A stretch of 64,000 nucleotides of DNA, from positions 37,181,885 to 37,245,884 of the forward strand of contig JAVDOI010000001.1 in assembly GCA_032191485.1 (NCBI GenBank). Reading direction: 5' to 3'. This DNA is from Leptoclinus maculatus (Eukaryota > Chordata > Actinopteri > Perciformes > Stichaeidae). Both the position numbers and the translations under genes were made by a program. Position 1 is the first letter of the stretch; each line of letters starts with the position of its first letter. The notes beneath the pieces are model-generated. The model was not told the origin of the DNA, ran no database searches, and was given only the letters and a program-made list of their open reading frames with translations. Of this stretch, positions 36,585-49,159 are shown piece by piece.

Positions 36585-38689
36585 TCAGAGAACTGTTAGG
36601 TCGTGGCAGGACTTTGACTTCTGCCTAAAAGCCATCTTCTTGTTCTTGCGTGCAACCATGCGGCCCAGAAACCGCTTGGCCTTCTTGCCGATGCTCTCTC
36701 TGCGCCTGCAGTTGGCCATGCGTCGTGCGTTCTCCTCCTTGCTGTCTTTCCTCAAGCGGATCTGTCTGACGATGCCCTCGAATAGGTCATGCACATTGTG
36801 GTGAAGGGACGCAGATGTCTCGATGAACTTGCAGTCAAATACCACTGCACAGGCGCTTCCCTCTGCGATAAAGAACATATGGAGAAACAACTTTGAGTAG
36901 ATGCACATTAGAGTGGGAGCTCAAGTAGATTAAGGTTTAAAGATGGAAATGGTAACCCTATAGTAATCATAGTTTTTAAATTTAGTTTCATGGGTATTTC
37001 AAAGTAGGCCTGTCCTGAACCTGAGCAGTCAAGGGAAATATGTGGCCTGCTGTCCCAAAGCCAGTCAAGCCCGACCAGCACTGTCAGATTTGATCATGAA
37101 AATCCTCAAGAATAGCTTTTTAGCTTCAAATGATAAATATTAGACTTTTATTTAAGCAACCAAACGTCCTAAACCACTTCCCCTGAGCTTAAAAGTTATA
37201 TTATCTTAACAAATCGATCATCTGTGGCACATTTTAGGTTCAAAAGTTAGTTAATCATTGTGACCTACCATCTACAGACACCTCCCTGGACCGCACCAGG
37301 TCACTCTTGTTGCCCACAAGGATTATGGGAATGTTCTCTGACTGCCTGGCCCGGCGCAACTGAATACGCAGCTCTGACGCCTTCTCAAAGCTTGATTTGT
37401 CTGTCACTGAATACACGATGATGTAGGCGTCTCCCATCCTCATGCACTGATCCTGCAGCCACGGGCTGTTATCCTTCAGGAGAGAAACACCAGGTTTAGC
37501 ATCAAACATGGCTAATCCCATCTTTTCCGAATGTAATATCCATGAATCAATATAAATGGAGCATAAATAATATATAACTCACCTGTTCCCAGATGTCATA
37601 CAACACAATGGATGACTCTTCTTCATCCACCACGATAGATCTGTCATAAGTGTTCCCTGAGGAAAAAAAACAATGAAATATTTTACACACTGACAGAGAA
37701 GGGAAAACACATCTCAACAGACATGTTTGTTGCTACTTTTCTTCACACTGACTTTAGCACTTTTTTTCTTTTGTAGTCTTTGATGCAGAAACTTGATCAC
37801 AGCCTGTGATCAAGCCACTACTAGCCTTTGATATTGTTCCTTGACATTATGCTATTGGATGTGGTTCTGACAGCTGTACTACTGAGGGCAGGGCTCGTGC
37901 CTCGTTGTAGATGGAAATAGCAATAATCAATGCATGTACACTCATGCAAAAGGTTCTGGTTTTTTTTAATCCATCAACTAAACTTTTTCTCATACATAAT
38001 TCTGATTTAGAGAGTTTATAGGGATTTTATATTATTCTCAAAAAAAGACACATCTTCATACTTAAGTGGTGTTGCTTCTTTTAAGATTATGGGTAAAATA
38101 ATTCAAAAAGTAGAAAGTGGCCTCCAAAGTTTTGATGCTTAATATCATGAACATTCATTCATTAAACATTCCACCTCCAAGCATGAGTAATTGCATCGTG
38201 TGTTGTTCAGTATTTTGTTGACCAATTATTACATGCATCTCCATGGACAATAGGGGGTGTGTTGGTGGTGGTGGGGTTGCTATGGTTGATGACTCATTCT
38301 CAGCATCACCGTTTACCTGCTTCATCCCAGTCGTGACCAGCCTCCTCAACCCCTCCAAAGACGCGCGCCAGGCTGGACTTGCCGACGCCGTGCTCCCCGA
38401 GGAGAACCACCTTGTACACCGGGGACTCCGGTTCGCTGCCGGTGGAGATGACGGAGTCGGAGGAGTCCGACGCGCAGCTTCCTCGGTGCTGCTCGTTCGG
38501 GGAGTAGGACGTGCAGCGCAGGAGGTTGGAAAGCTCGTCCGTCTGCCCAGTCTGTGGCATCGTGGCGCACAGGTCCCGGTCGTCCACGGGCATGCTTCTC
38601 CTGTGTAGGTTTGGTAGATTCATGGGGAACGGCATGCTTCCTCTTCTCCTGTCCATGTTCCGCAATTTGTCACCCTTGTTCAACGTCAT
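36585..38689 (-). CDS. gem: GTP-binding protein GEM (RGK family)
   Basis: A Ras-like RGK GTPase of the plasma membrane and cytoskeleton; the family inhibits voltage-gated calcium channels through the beta subunit and restrains Rho-kinase signalling. Coding exons: 38689-38317, 37656-37583, 37473-37269, 36862-36585, with matching phases, totalling 309 residues (human about 296). The N-terminal extension has basic and Ser-rich parts (SDSSDSVIS, 75-82). G1 is GEHGVGKS (98-105). The G3 position is DIWE (145-148), the RGK form in place of DTAG. G4 is NKSD (204-207) and G5 is ETSA (232-235). The C terminus is Lys/Arg-rich, suiting calmodulin and lipid binding, and ends KSKSCHDLTVL, the RGK signature without a CAAX box. 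REM and RAD are the alternatives, but the N terminus (MTLN) and the neighbour cdh17 favour GEM. Confidence 0.97.
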
Positions 38690-38706
38690 CGTGCTTGTAC
38701 GGAGGA

Positions 38707-38958
38707 TCTGTGGATAAGTGTGACATGCGTAAATCTGTGCTCTTATGTTTAATCACATGGGGAAAACCCACCGACAAACAGTAAAAGTCGATATAGAGAT
38801 AAAGTGAAGGATAATACCACACGCCAAGTCATGTTGTAAAATGTAAACATCTATTTGTCTGTGTAGCCTAAGAAAATATTACATCTTATATTTCTGAAAT
38901 TTCTCAACCTAAAACGCCTAAAACTAAAGCTTAAATGTATGTATTAAAGATACTTACT
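38707..38958 (-). other. gem: gem intron 1 (5'UTR intron)
   Basis: On the coding strand a donor CCA|GTAAGT (exon end at 38958) and an acceptor CCACAG|ATCCTCC (exon start at 38707) bracket an intron in the 5'UTR. The start codon follows 18 bases after the acceptor. The interval given includes the first base of the downstream exon and the last base of the upstream exon. Confidence 0.7.
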
Positions 38959-39029
38959 GGCAATATCCAACGAGGGAAATCCAATAATCCTTGGTTTGAA
39001 GAGTTGTAGCCGAAAAAGCGGTTTTGTTT

Positions 39030-39084
39030 GAGTCTGATCAGAGGCGCTGCTCGGGATATTTATATAGGTCTGGGAGTGACGTCG
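39030..39084 (-). promoter_or_regulatory. gem: gem core promoter: TATA box and CRE-like site
   Basis: TATATAAA on the coding strand (plus 39059-39066) would place the transcription start near 39030, about 70 bases before the first donor at 38958. Just upstream is TGACGTCG (39077-39084 on the plus strand), one base from a full cAMP-response element. GEM is known as an inducible, immediate-early-type gene, which fits a TATA plus CRE promoter. The motifs are seen; the regulation is inferred. Confidence 0.65.
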
Positions 39085-41600
39085 GCAGGGATTCGCCCCA
39101 GAAAAGCACGTCTCCGTTTATTATAGTGGTGCGTAATGGCACCATCATACAAAGAAGGGGGTGTATGACTGAAAGAGCTGAGGAATCTCCCTTCCGCATC
39201 GCCAAATGGAGAGCTACCTCTGAGGGGGCGGCCAGAGATGAATCCTTGAAGAGGAAAAGCCCACTTAAAGCTAGAGTGATATGAATATTTAATGTTAATT
39301 TGGGAGATAAATTTAGAGACGGTGGATATCCACATTATGCAAGATGTTAATGAGTACAGCGTAATGAGGTTTTTGCGGAAATGGGATGTCTTGTTTTGTT
39401 CAGTGTATATATGTTTCAGAGCCTCATGGTCGCTGCAAGGTGGAGGCCAATGCCATAATTTTACAGTATCATGGGAATTTCATTTTAATATTTGGCATTG
39501 ATTCCGTGGCACCCTTAGGCTAACATCACACCTGAATTAATTTTTGTGCATAGAAGCAAAAAAAATGAAATAATTTGGCATGAAAATGCAATGAGTACAG
39601 ACAAATTCTACACACGGCATGTATTTATCATTCATTCCTATCTTTCCATTCACCACCTTGCTGTCTGAAATATGATATTATATGAAGGCTGTCACATAAC
39701 CATGATTCTGTGCACGTGCAGTTGTAATTCTTCAGAGCTGATGGGCCTGCTCTATACCAGCAACGCTTGGTTTTGCTGATCCATGCCTTATGGGAATAAT
39801 GCAAATATGCTTTCAATTTAAAACATCAAGGCTGTGTAACACATTGATCGAGGCAAATCTCGTTATGCTGTCCTAAAGGAGCTCAAATCACTCCAGATCA
39901 GTTTCGTTTTTGTTTTTACTGCTGCATATGTTTTGTATCCATCATCTTTTTTCATATATTTTCCTGCACACTATTATTGTATTTTCTGTTTTAAAGACTC
40001 TGCATGGTGTGTTGCTGCCCTCTTGTGGCTCTAGGTCTTGTACTACAGTTGAATCTTTTAAACTCATGTCCAGTAAACATGTATTTTCTGCTTTGTTCCT
40101 TTGAGAAATGTAAATAGAGAACAAAAAACAAACAAATATGTAATTTTTATATAGGTATGAATGCTATTGCATTTCCTTTTTAATTATTTATCCGTGTAAA
40201 TATTTATCAAAAGCTAGATTTGTACTTGTTTTTCCTCCAAAATCCACCCTACATGCAATTCTGCATTGAGTGCAAATTGATGAGGCATTTTTGCTTTTTT
40301 ATGTCTTTGATGTCATTGAATTTAATTTAAATGAAATGTTTCGATTATCTCTGTCTGTGTGTTATTTTATTCTGTATTTGGATAGCTTCCACATACTGTT
40401 TTTTCCTGGGGTCCAGATATTGATTTAGATTTGTACCCACGTAAAACAGCAAATTTAATGATTGTCTGGACATGTTTTGCTTTCTTCAAATATTCCAGGT
40501 GACAGCTTGTAGAAATGCTGCTGTAAATAGTATGAGGATTGTGACCACACACTTCCAGGCAAACATTAGGTCAGATGTTGGTCATTGCTTATTCAGTGTG
40601 GTTGCAGTTGACTGATCACTGCTAATGTGGGCTTCCTTCAATGTGAGCTGTTCCCTGTGTGGCCTTTATCATTTCTAATGTTTCATTTGTACAATAAAAC
40701 AAAACATTTGAGTGGAACATATCCAGCATATCTATGTTGCTTAACTTGGATATGACAGCTAAGGACTATAGCTACTGATATTCTCATTCAGCTGCAGTAA
40801 ATAGGATTGCCTTTGCTGTGTAAATTATTCTTAAAAGGGAAATGATGTCACCACCTAATGGCCACGATAAACACAATGAGTATAAATTATAGTCCGACAG
40901 ATTTTTCAGGCCGATACTGATATCAATATGTGGTAGTGTTTTTTACAGTTGAAAAATCAACATTGCTCTCTGATGGAAAAAGTATGTCAAGCTGACACTG
41001 TTTCTAAATTACCTTCAGCCTATAGTTTGAAATTTCTGTTGCGTATTGAAATTTTGTGTTATTTATCAGCCATACACGAATGTATTTGCAATAGGCTGAT
41101 ATTGGTCAATATGTTAGCCTCTAATATAGATAACAAACTACACTAAGATAAACATTTGGTCATTTTCGAAAGGGTTTATATTCATATTTAATTTAATATT
41201 CTTAAGTAATTACTGACCCTTTCTGAGGGACAAATAGCCTTACCTTCATAAAGCTTACACACATTATTTGTTGGGACTTTGCCAAACGTATTGACTCAAC
41301 AGTTGGGTAAATTGGGTAAGCCTTAATTTCTAGTTGTGGTATATTGGATTTAATTGCATCATTTGAGGGTATATATACCACACTGTATGGTTGTTCAAAT
41401 GGTCTCTAGGGGGTAGTAGATAACAAGTAGCTTTTTGTGGTAATCTGCTGGTGAATAATATATTCTCTTTGCAGACAGTGCCAGTAAAATATGTCTGTGT
41501 GCTGTGGACAGTCCTGTTTTACTTAATTGAAAAGGCATTTAAACATGCTGTACTACGATGATGGTCCATCCGGACTAGTTGTGTATGTTCCTATAATACA
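39085..41600. other. Intergenic between gem and atp5mc3
   Basis: No coding exon recognised. The part around 39900-40710 is AT-rich, UTR-like, and ends with AATAAA near 40692, but no upstream plus-strand coding exon supports a gene. A CCGAT-type teleost repeat (cgacagatttttcaggccga) lies at about 40890-41130. Confidence 0.5.
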
Positions 41601-41621
41601 TCCATGGTATAAGATCAGGGA

Positions 41622-41696
41622 ACCGGAAGCCAACCCCTCTAACGTGACATTACGCATGCGCATGTTTCTCGTGTCTTCGACCTCTACTACAAACCG
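41622..41696 (+). promoter_or_regulatory. atp5mc3: atp5mc3 promoter/first exon with ETS and NRF-1-like motifs
   Basis: ACCGGAAG (41622-41629) is an ETS/GABP (NRF-2) core, and TACGCATGCGCA (41651-41662) is a near-consensus NRF-1 palindrome. Both factors are established activators of nuclear oxidative-phosphorylation genes. A donor at AAACCG|GTGAGAG (exon end 41696) gives a short non-coding first exon. It joins an acceptor at 41997 or 42000 (a CAGCAG tandem acceptor) before the start codon. No TATA box is seen, as expected for a housekeeping promoter. Confidence 0.7.
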
Positions 41697-42051
41697 GTGA
41701 GAGCTAACCTCCTCTGTCACGATCTGTGTGTGTGAGTTAAACATTTAAACGGGCCGCTTGTGTTTAACTCGGTGTTTTTGTAGCTCTGCCGACCGCAGCA
41801 CTGCTCAGCTCTTCTGCTTTTTAAACTAGCCTGCTCTGCTTTTGAGCGACATTGTTCGATTTGCAGCTAATCTTGACCTTACTTATATATGTGTGTGTGT
41901 CCACGTAACTTTGTACACTTTGTTCTTTCTTACTTAGCACACTAGTTACAAAGGCAACCGACTGAATAGTTTTAATGTTTCTCTTTCTATCGACAGCAGA
42001 CTGAATCAACGCCAGCTCCTTTGGTTGACCTGACCACTACGTCCCGTCGTC

Positions 42052-44493
<2,442 letters not shown>

Positions 44494-44750
44494 ACCAGTT
44501 AGGCATTTGCTGCTAAGGGATACATCACAATGTTAATACAAAATTAGCTGTTTGAGATGCCCTTGAATGGTACGATAATGTCAGCTTATCGTGTTGCTCA
44601 TGCTTGTTCGTTGGTGTTTCTTAAAGCTAAAGATTGTGAACCCACTGATGTAAGAAACTCTGGCAGACCCAAATCAGTTCAAATGATAGTTCTGCCATTA
44701 TATTGTATATTTCATCAAATGTTTTTGTTAAACATGCAACCAATAACATA

Positions 44751-44756
44751 AATAAA
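44751..44756 (+). terminator. atp5mc3: Poly(A) signal of atp5mc3
   Basis: AATAAA about 258 bases past the stop codon, followed by a T/GT-rich stretch (tgtttgtttttgtac), gives a compact 3'UTR ending near 44775. Confidence 0.8.
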
Positions 44757-45287
44757 ATGTTTAATTCATCATGTTTGTTTTTGTACATTTGTAAACCGTT
44801 GTGTTTTATATGTTGAATTAAGAACAATGTGGCCTGATCTGGCCAGCCAGCGTTTCTCAGATTGGAGTGAGACAAGGAGAAAAGGTGATGTCGTGATCTT
44901 CGCAATAGAACATCTTTCATGTGTTGAGTCTTGGCCAATCAGCGTTACGATGTCTACACCGTCTTCATTTCTCTCTTAAACGTGGCTTTACAACAGATGA
45001 AATACTTCACGTGGGATTGTGCAAACGCACCCTTGAAAGGATTTTAAGCTTTGAACAAAGTTATCGTATTAACTTGTGTTTGATATTTGTCTTTGCTATT
45101 TTCCTTAAAAGTTTGAGAGTAATGTGGGTTTATTAACCCTAAATTAAAAGGATTTAAGTTATAATAACAAATGTGTATAATATATTTTTACATTTATATA
45201 AATGCATGTACAATATTTTTACACTTGAATAAACAATAATCAAATGCAGAGACAGTTATTTAACAATACGTTAGGAGTAGTTACATT

Positions 45288-45357
45288 TACAACCGGCCCT
45301 TTGTGGGCAACCGTAATGCTGATGTGGCCCAGAGTGAAAATGAGTTTGACACCCCTG
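45288..45357. mobile_element. hAT-type element end
   Basis: Contains aaccggccctttgtgggcaa and tgatgtggcccagagtgaaa and finishes GAGTTTGACACCCCTG, the inverse of the hAT terminus CAGGGGTGTCAAACTC. The opposite terminus is not visible upstream, so the element is truncated. It abuts the direct repeat that starts at 45361. Confidence 0.7.
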
Positions 45358-45360
45358 CTG

Positions 45361-46112
45361 TAGACTGTTTTACTGTGTATTATCTTTTGATTGCCACCAC
45401 ATCTTCATTAAATCTGAAGAATTTAAATACACACACCTCTCATCAAGAAAGAGTCTGAAAGCCTTAGATATATTAGACATGTAGACTATTGTTGTCTCCT
45501 ATTGTTGTAGGATGGTTTATGTCTGGATGTAAAGTGTATGATACTTATTAAAACGTATTCTAAAAAGTGAAATGGAATCTCTGCACATACTGTAAATAGT
45601 CTCTTACAGGGGAAACCGATTATCCTTGATTTTTTTTTCTTTACTTTTTTTGAAGAGTTTAAAGTAGTAGCTTGTTTTTTTTTCCAGATGTTCATAAAAT
45701 TACACAACTCTTTTACTGATGTAATGTGCAACCCTTAGCACAGAACGAGGAAAATTCAAACTTAACGGGTACTGTGACGGGTTCGCTTTAAAAAAAGCAC
45801 AACATATTGATACTAATATTTGATTGCAATGCCTGCTCTCATTGGTTTCCATTCACTTCAGTGCAGTACGTAAATAAACTTTTGCAGAGCATTGAAACTT
45901 TGAGACGGGTTGGTAATCTAACACAGCAAAGTTGTGCTTTTAAAATACGTAACATTAGACATATGTGGTGCATGCAGAGCAAAAGCAAAAGAGAGATAAC
46001 ATTCTGTGTGATCAATTATCTCAAACAAACTTCATACCACACAGAAAGCTATGCTACAGGAAATGTCAAAGATACTTAGTGTACAAGACTTTCCATGACT
46101 TTATTGCACATT
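45361..46112. repeat. Direct duplication, copy 1
   Basis: Starts TAGACTGTTTTACTGTGTAT and is nearly identical to copy 2 at 46793-47908. Copy 1 lacks about 22 bases (after tcgctttaaaaaa, near 45795), a 9-base bit near 45836, and the 330-base block that holds the galns-like exon in copy 2. Its minus strand retains that exon's upstream intron end (tttcctgtag) plus six bases of exon at 46047-46053. Confidence 0.9.
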
Positions 46113-46333
46113 ATAGTCTGAGTAATCAGAAAGCCAGCAAGGGATAATTTTCACAGCATGTCTGGCCTGTCCATTCGTCGTAATGAGTTTCTTAAAAGCA
46201 CCCTCCCATTGAGAAGTGCAGCTCTGGCTGTCGTTATAGAAATTATTGTAATATAATAGTATATTATTATATTATAAGTGTCTTACAAATGCTTTTAGTC
46301 ACATTGCTCTATTCTTTACAACACTGTTACATA

Positions 46334-46583
46334 CAGTGAAGGATATAATTATTTGACCCCTTGCCGATTTTGTAAGCGCTCACTAACAAAAGCCCGACTC
46401 CGGACCTTAATCCCATTGGTCCGGCCCTCCACAACAGTCCCTGTTTCTCATGTGGCCCCTTGGGAAAAATAATTGCCCACCCCTGCCATAGAACATCTGT
46501 GGAGGGAGCTGAACGTTTGAGTTGCCAAGCGACAGCCTTGAAACTGAAAATTTGATCTGCAAAGAAGAGTGAATGAAAATCCC
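46334..46583 (+). pseudogene. Tc1/mariner transposon remnant
   Basis: Starts at a TA with CAGTGAAGGATATAATTATT, a Tc1-like terminus, followed by ttgaccccttgccgattttg. After a large internal deletion come pieces of the transposase 3' region: ccggaccttaatcccat (46400-46416) and, after a short hAT insertion, catagaacatctgtggaggg, gctgaacgtttgagttgcca and gatctgcaaagaagagtg. These match the C-terminal part of Tc1-family transposases. The frame is broken. The remnant runs directly into the trappc2l-like exon at 46584. Confidence 0.8.
46417..46485. mobile_element. hAT end fragment inside the Tc1 remnant
   Basis: Contains ccggccctccacaacagtcc, tctcatgtggccccttggga and aattgcccacccctg, the inverse of a CAGGGGTGGGCAATT hAT terminus. 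It interrupts the Tc1 phrase between cccat and catagaac. Its own left end is missing. Confidence 0.7.
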
Positions 46584-46691
46584 TCTCTGGATGTGGTGGA
46601 GGAGAAGATCTCAGCAGCGGGCAAATCTTTGGGAGACCAGAGAGAGCTGTACCTGGGTCTGCTCTATCCCACTGAAGACTACAAAGTGTAT
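46584..46691 (+). pseudogene. trappc2l: trappc2l exon fragment (36 codons)
   Basis: An open 36-codon stretch reads SLDVVEEKISAAGKSLGDQR, then ELYLGLLYPTEDYKVY. This matches the central part of TRAPPC2L, a small subunit of the TRAPP vesicle-tethering complex (human form [20 protein letters not shown]). No start, no following part of the protein and no splice donor are present: the sequence after TAT is CCTTG. On the left, Tc1 sequence continues to the TCCCTC shared by both. It is a captured or duplicated exon rather than a working gene. Its interest lies in the galns-like exon 1.1 kb away. Confidence 0.85.
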
Positions 46692-46792
46692 CCTTGTTTT
46701 TTAAAAGGTTAAAGGTTAGGAAAATCCCACGAGAGAAGTACTCCAAGCGCCTGATTTATCTTTTAATTAGAGAATGCATCTTTGAAAGGGTT

Positions 46793-47908
46793 TAGACTGT
46801 TTTACTGTGTATTATCTTTTGATTGCCACCACATCTTCATTAAATCTGAAGAACTTAAATACACACACCTCTACTCATTAAGAAAGAGTCTGAAAGCCTT
46901 AGATATATTAGACATGTAGACTATTGTTGTCTCCTATTGTTGTAGGATGGTTTATGTCTGGATGTAAAGTGTATGATACTTATTAAAACGTATTCTAAAA
47001 AGTGAAATGGAATCTCTGCACATACTGTAAATAGTCTCTTACAGGAGAAACCGATTATCCTTGATTTTTTTCCTTTACTTTTTTTGAAGAGTTTAAAGTA
47101 GTAGCTTGTTTTTTTTTCCAGATGTTCCTAAAATTACACAACTCTTTTACTGATGTAATGTGCAACTCATAGCACAGAACGAGGACAATTCAAACTTAAC
47201 GGGTACTGTGACGGGTTCGCTTTAAAAAATTCATTACATGACCTTTTTCAAAAGCACAACACATTGATACTAATATTTGATTGCAGTGCCTGCCTATAGG
47301 CTCTCATTGGTTTCCATTCACTTCAGTGCAGTACGTAAGTAAACTTTTGCAGAGCATTGGAACTTTGAGACGGGTTGGTAATCTAACACAGCAAAGTTGT
47401 GCTTTTAAAATACGTAACATTAGACATATGTGGTGCATGCAGAGCAAAAGCAAAAGAGAGATAACATTCTGTGTGATCAATTATCTCAAACAAACTTCAT
47501 ACCACACAGAAAGGAATGCATATCAATGGGTGCCTTAATGAGAGGAAAAATACATTCTGCTATAAAATCAGTGTATACTGTGAAAAAATGACCATCAGTA
47601 ATGTTACGAATACATGATTTGTAACTAATTGACTGAAATATGCAAATATAATTTTCTATTTAAATGTAATTCACAGGCTCCATCACCTGTCGTCAGCAAC
47701 ACAACCTCTGAAACAAAGATTACAGAAAGACATAGAGCTCACCATTTGCCAACTATCTTGCTGACATAGCCCTTTTTCTTCAGCATCTGGGGAATCAAAA
47801 TCTCATCCCCAGAGATTCCTCCTACTATCTCCTGTAGTATGTAGCTATGCTACAGGAAATGTCAAAGATACTTAGTGTACAAGACTTTCCATGACTTTAT
47901 TGCACATT
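46793..47908. repeat. Direct duplication, copy 2
   Basis: Matches copy 1 (45361-46112) from TAGACTGTTTTACTGTGTAT to the shared tttattgcacatt, with about 330 extra bases at roughly 47514-47843 that include the galns-like exon. The few base differences suggest a fairly recent duplication. Confidence 0.9.
47743..47849 (-). pseudogene. galns: galns exon fragment (exon 4 type)
   Basis: On the minus strand 107 bases are open and bracketed by splice signals: tttcctgtag before 47849 and AAATG|GTGAGC after 47743. The translation includes LQEIVGGISGDEILIPQMLK and KKGYVSKIVGK. It matches N-acetylgalactosamine-6-sulfatase (human [20 protein letters not shown] and KAGYVSKIVGKW), a lysosomal enzyme that degrades keratan and chondroitin sulfate. 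The human exon of this region ends at the same Trp codon in the same phase, as far as I recall. No other galns exon is found within several kb, so this is an isolated genomic exon with its intron edges, not a processed copy. Confidence 0.85.
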
Positions 47909-49087
47909 GTATATGAAAGCCTCGGTCACTTAAGGGAAAGCCTCTCTTGCAGCAAATGCTGAGACTGTTTCGCCCTTTAAGTGCGGTGGAAAATTGAGGG
48001 GGTGGCACAGGTGCTTGGATCCAGCTCGTTGACCACATTATGAGCCCTAGTGTATCTGAAGCTGGCACCTGTACCAACAGCTAATGTAAATGTGGCCACA
48101 GCCTAAACAAAGTCGGTGTTTACAGTACGAGAAGTTATTGCACCTTCTTGCAACCTTTCTGAACAGCATCTGACATATGCAGGATCAAACGTGTGTCTGC
48201 TTCCTCTTCAGAACAGGCACCATATGCAGAAAAGTAGTAAGGACGATGTCTATGGCTGTAGCTTATAGGCTTACCACTACCACTAGAAAGCTGCATACAA
48301 ACTGGCTTAAGAGTGGAAGAACAGCAATACTAAATTCAAACTTGTTTTGTGAGCGAAATGTTATTAAACACCCTCAGGAAGTGAGGGTTTCAGGTGAAAA
48401 TGCATGTAAACTATAGCCTGCTAGCTTTCGGTTAGCTAAAGTGATAGCGTGCCACATAACTGTTAATTCTGTCTTCTACATTCTCTTTCCTAATGTCTGT
48501 CAGCCAAAATAGAAAAAATAGAAGCACTTGTTTTCTCAAATGAGGTCCAACAAATGACAGTCATGACATTACAATTAAACGTTGTGGTTTGGTTTAAAAT
48601 AATTCTGCAGACGTTGTCAAAGTTAACACGTTTTCTACCTTTAAACCTGGTGAAATTTCATGTTTATCTGAACAAAAATGCAATTCAATCAAAGATATAC
48701 ATGATTATAATGGTGAGGCAAAAACTCCAGTCACCAGTGGTCAGATACAAATTGCCTCCATGTCTTAATTAGATTGTTGAGTATCTGGGGGACCACAACA
48801 ATGTTTTGAAGAACTGAATAACGTGACAAAATAACACAAATTAGAAAAAAGAAAACAAATATTTATTACACAAATAGCGACATTGCTTTTTCCCATTAAG
48901 CACCTCTTGAAGTCAGTGATTTAAAGAGGCATTTACGAAGAGTGGGTGTTTTATACACCAACCAGCACAGCCTACCTACGCGGAGACAACAACAACAAAC
49001 AGCTGTTTGTCAGGTGGAACTACAGAACGGCAGACAGAGTTGAGGGAGGACGGTTTTGAGAAGCGTACGTATGTGTGCCCGAGGTTT
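47909..49087. other. Intergenic before nsun3
   Basis: No gene seen. The stretch at about 47940-48110 (minus strand: agctgttggtacaggtgcca) has the look of an interspersed repeat. Frames at 48177-48416 and 48554-48772 have no domain. Confidence 0.5.
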
Positions 49088-49159
49088 ATGCACGGATGTA
49101 TTAAGAGAGCAACAACAGTTCGGACATGTCACTTAGCCAGTAAAAAAAAACATAACCGA

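Noticed and set aside
38243..38608. 121-residue plus-strand frame
   Set aside because: It is the antisense shadow of gem coding exon 1.
39900..40710. Possible 3'UTR of an unknown plus-strand gene
   Set aside because: There is an AATAAA and UTR-like composition, but no coding exon upstream on the plus strand.
46327..46746. 139-residue minus-strand frame
   Set aside because: It runs antisense through the Tc1, hAT and trappc2l pieces and is a chance frame.
49007..49159. Upstream extension of nsun3 exon 1 beyond the ATG codons
   Set aside because: The frame is open but has no ATG before 49088; the extra residues would need a non-ATG start and are better read as 5'UTR.
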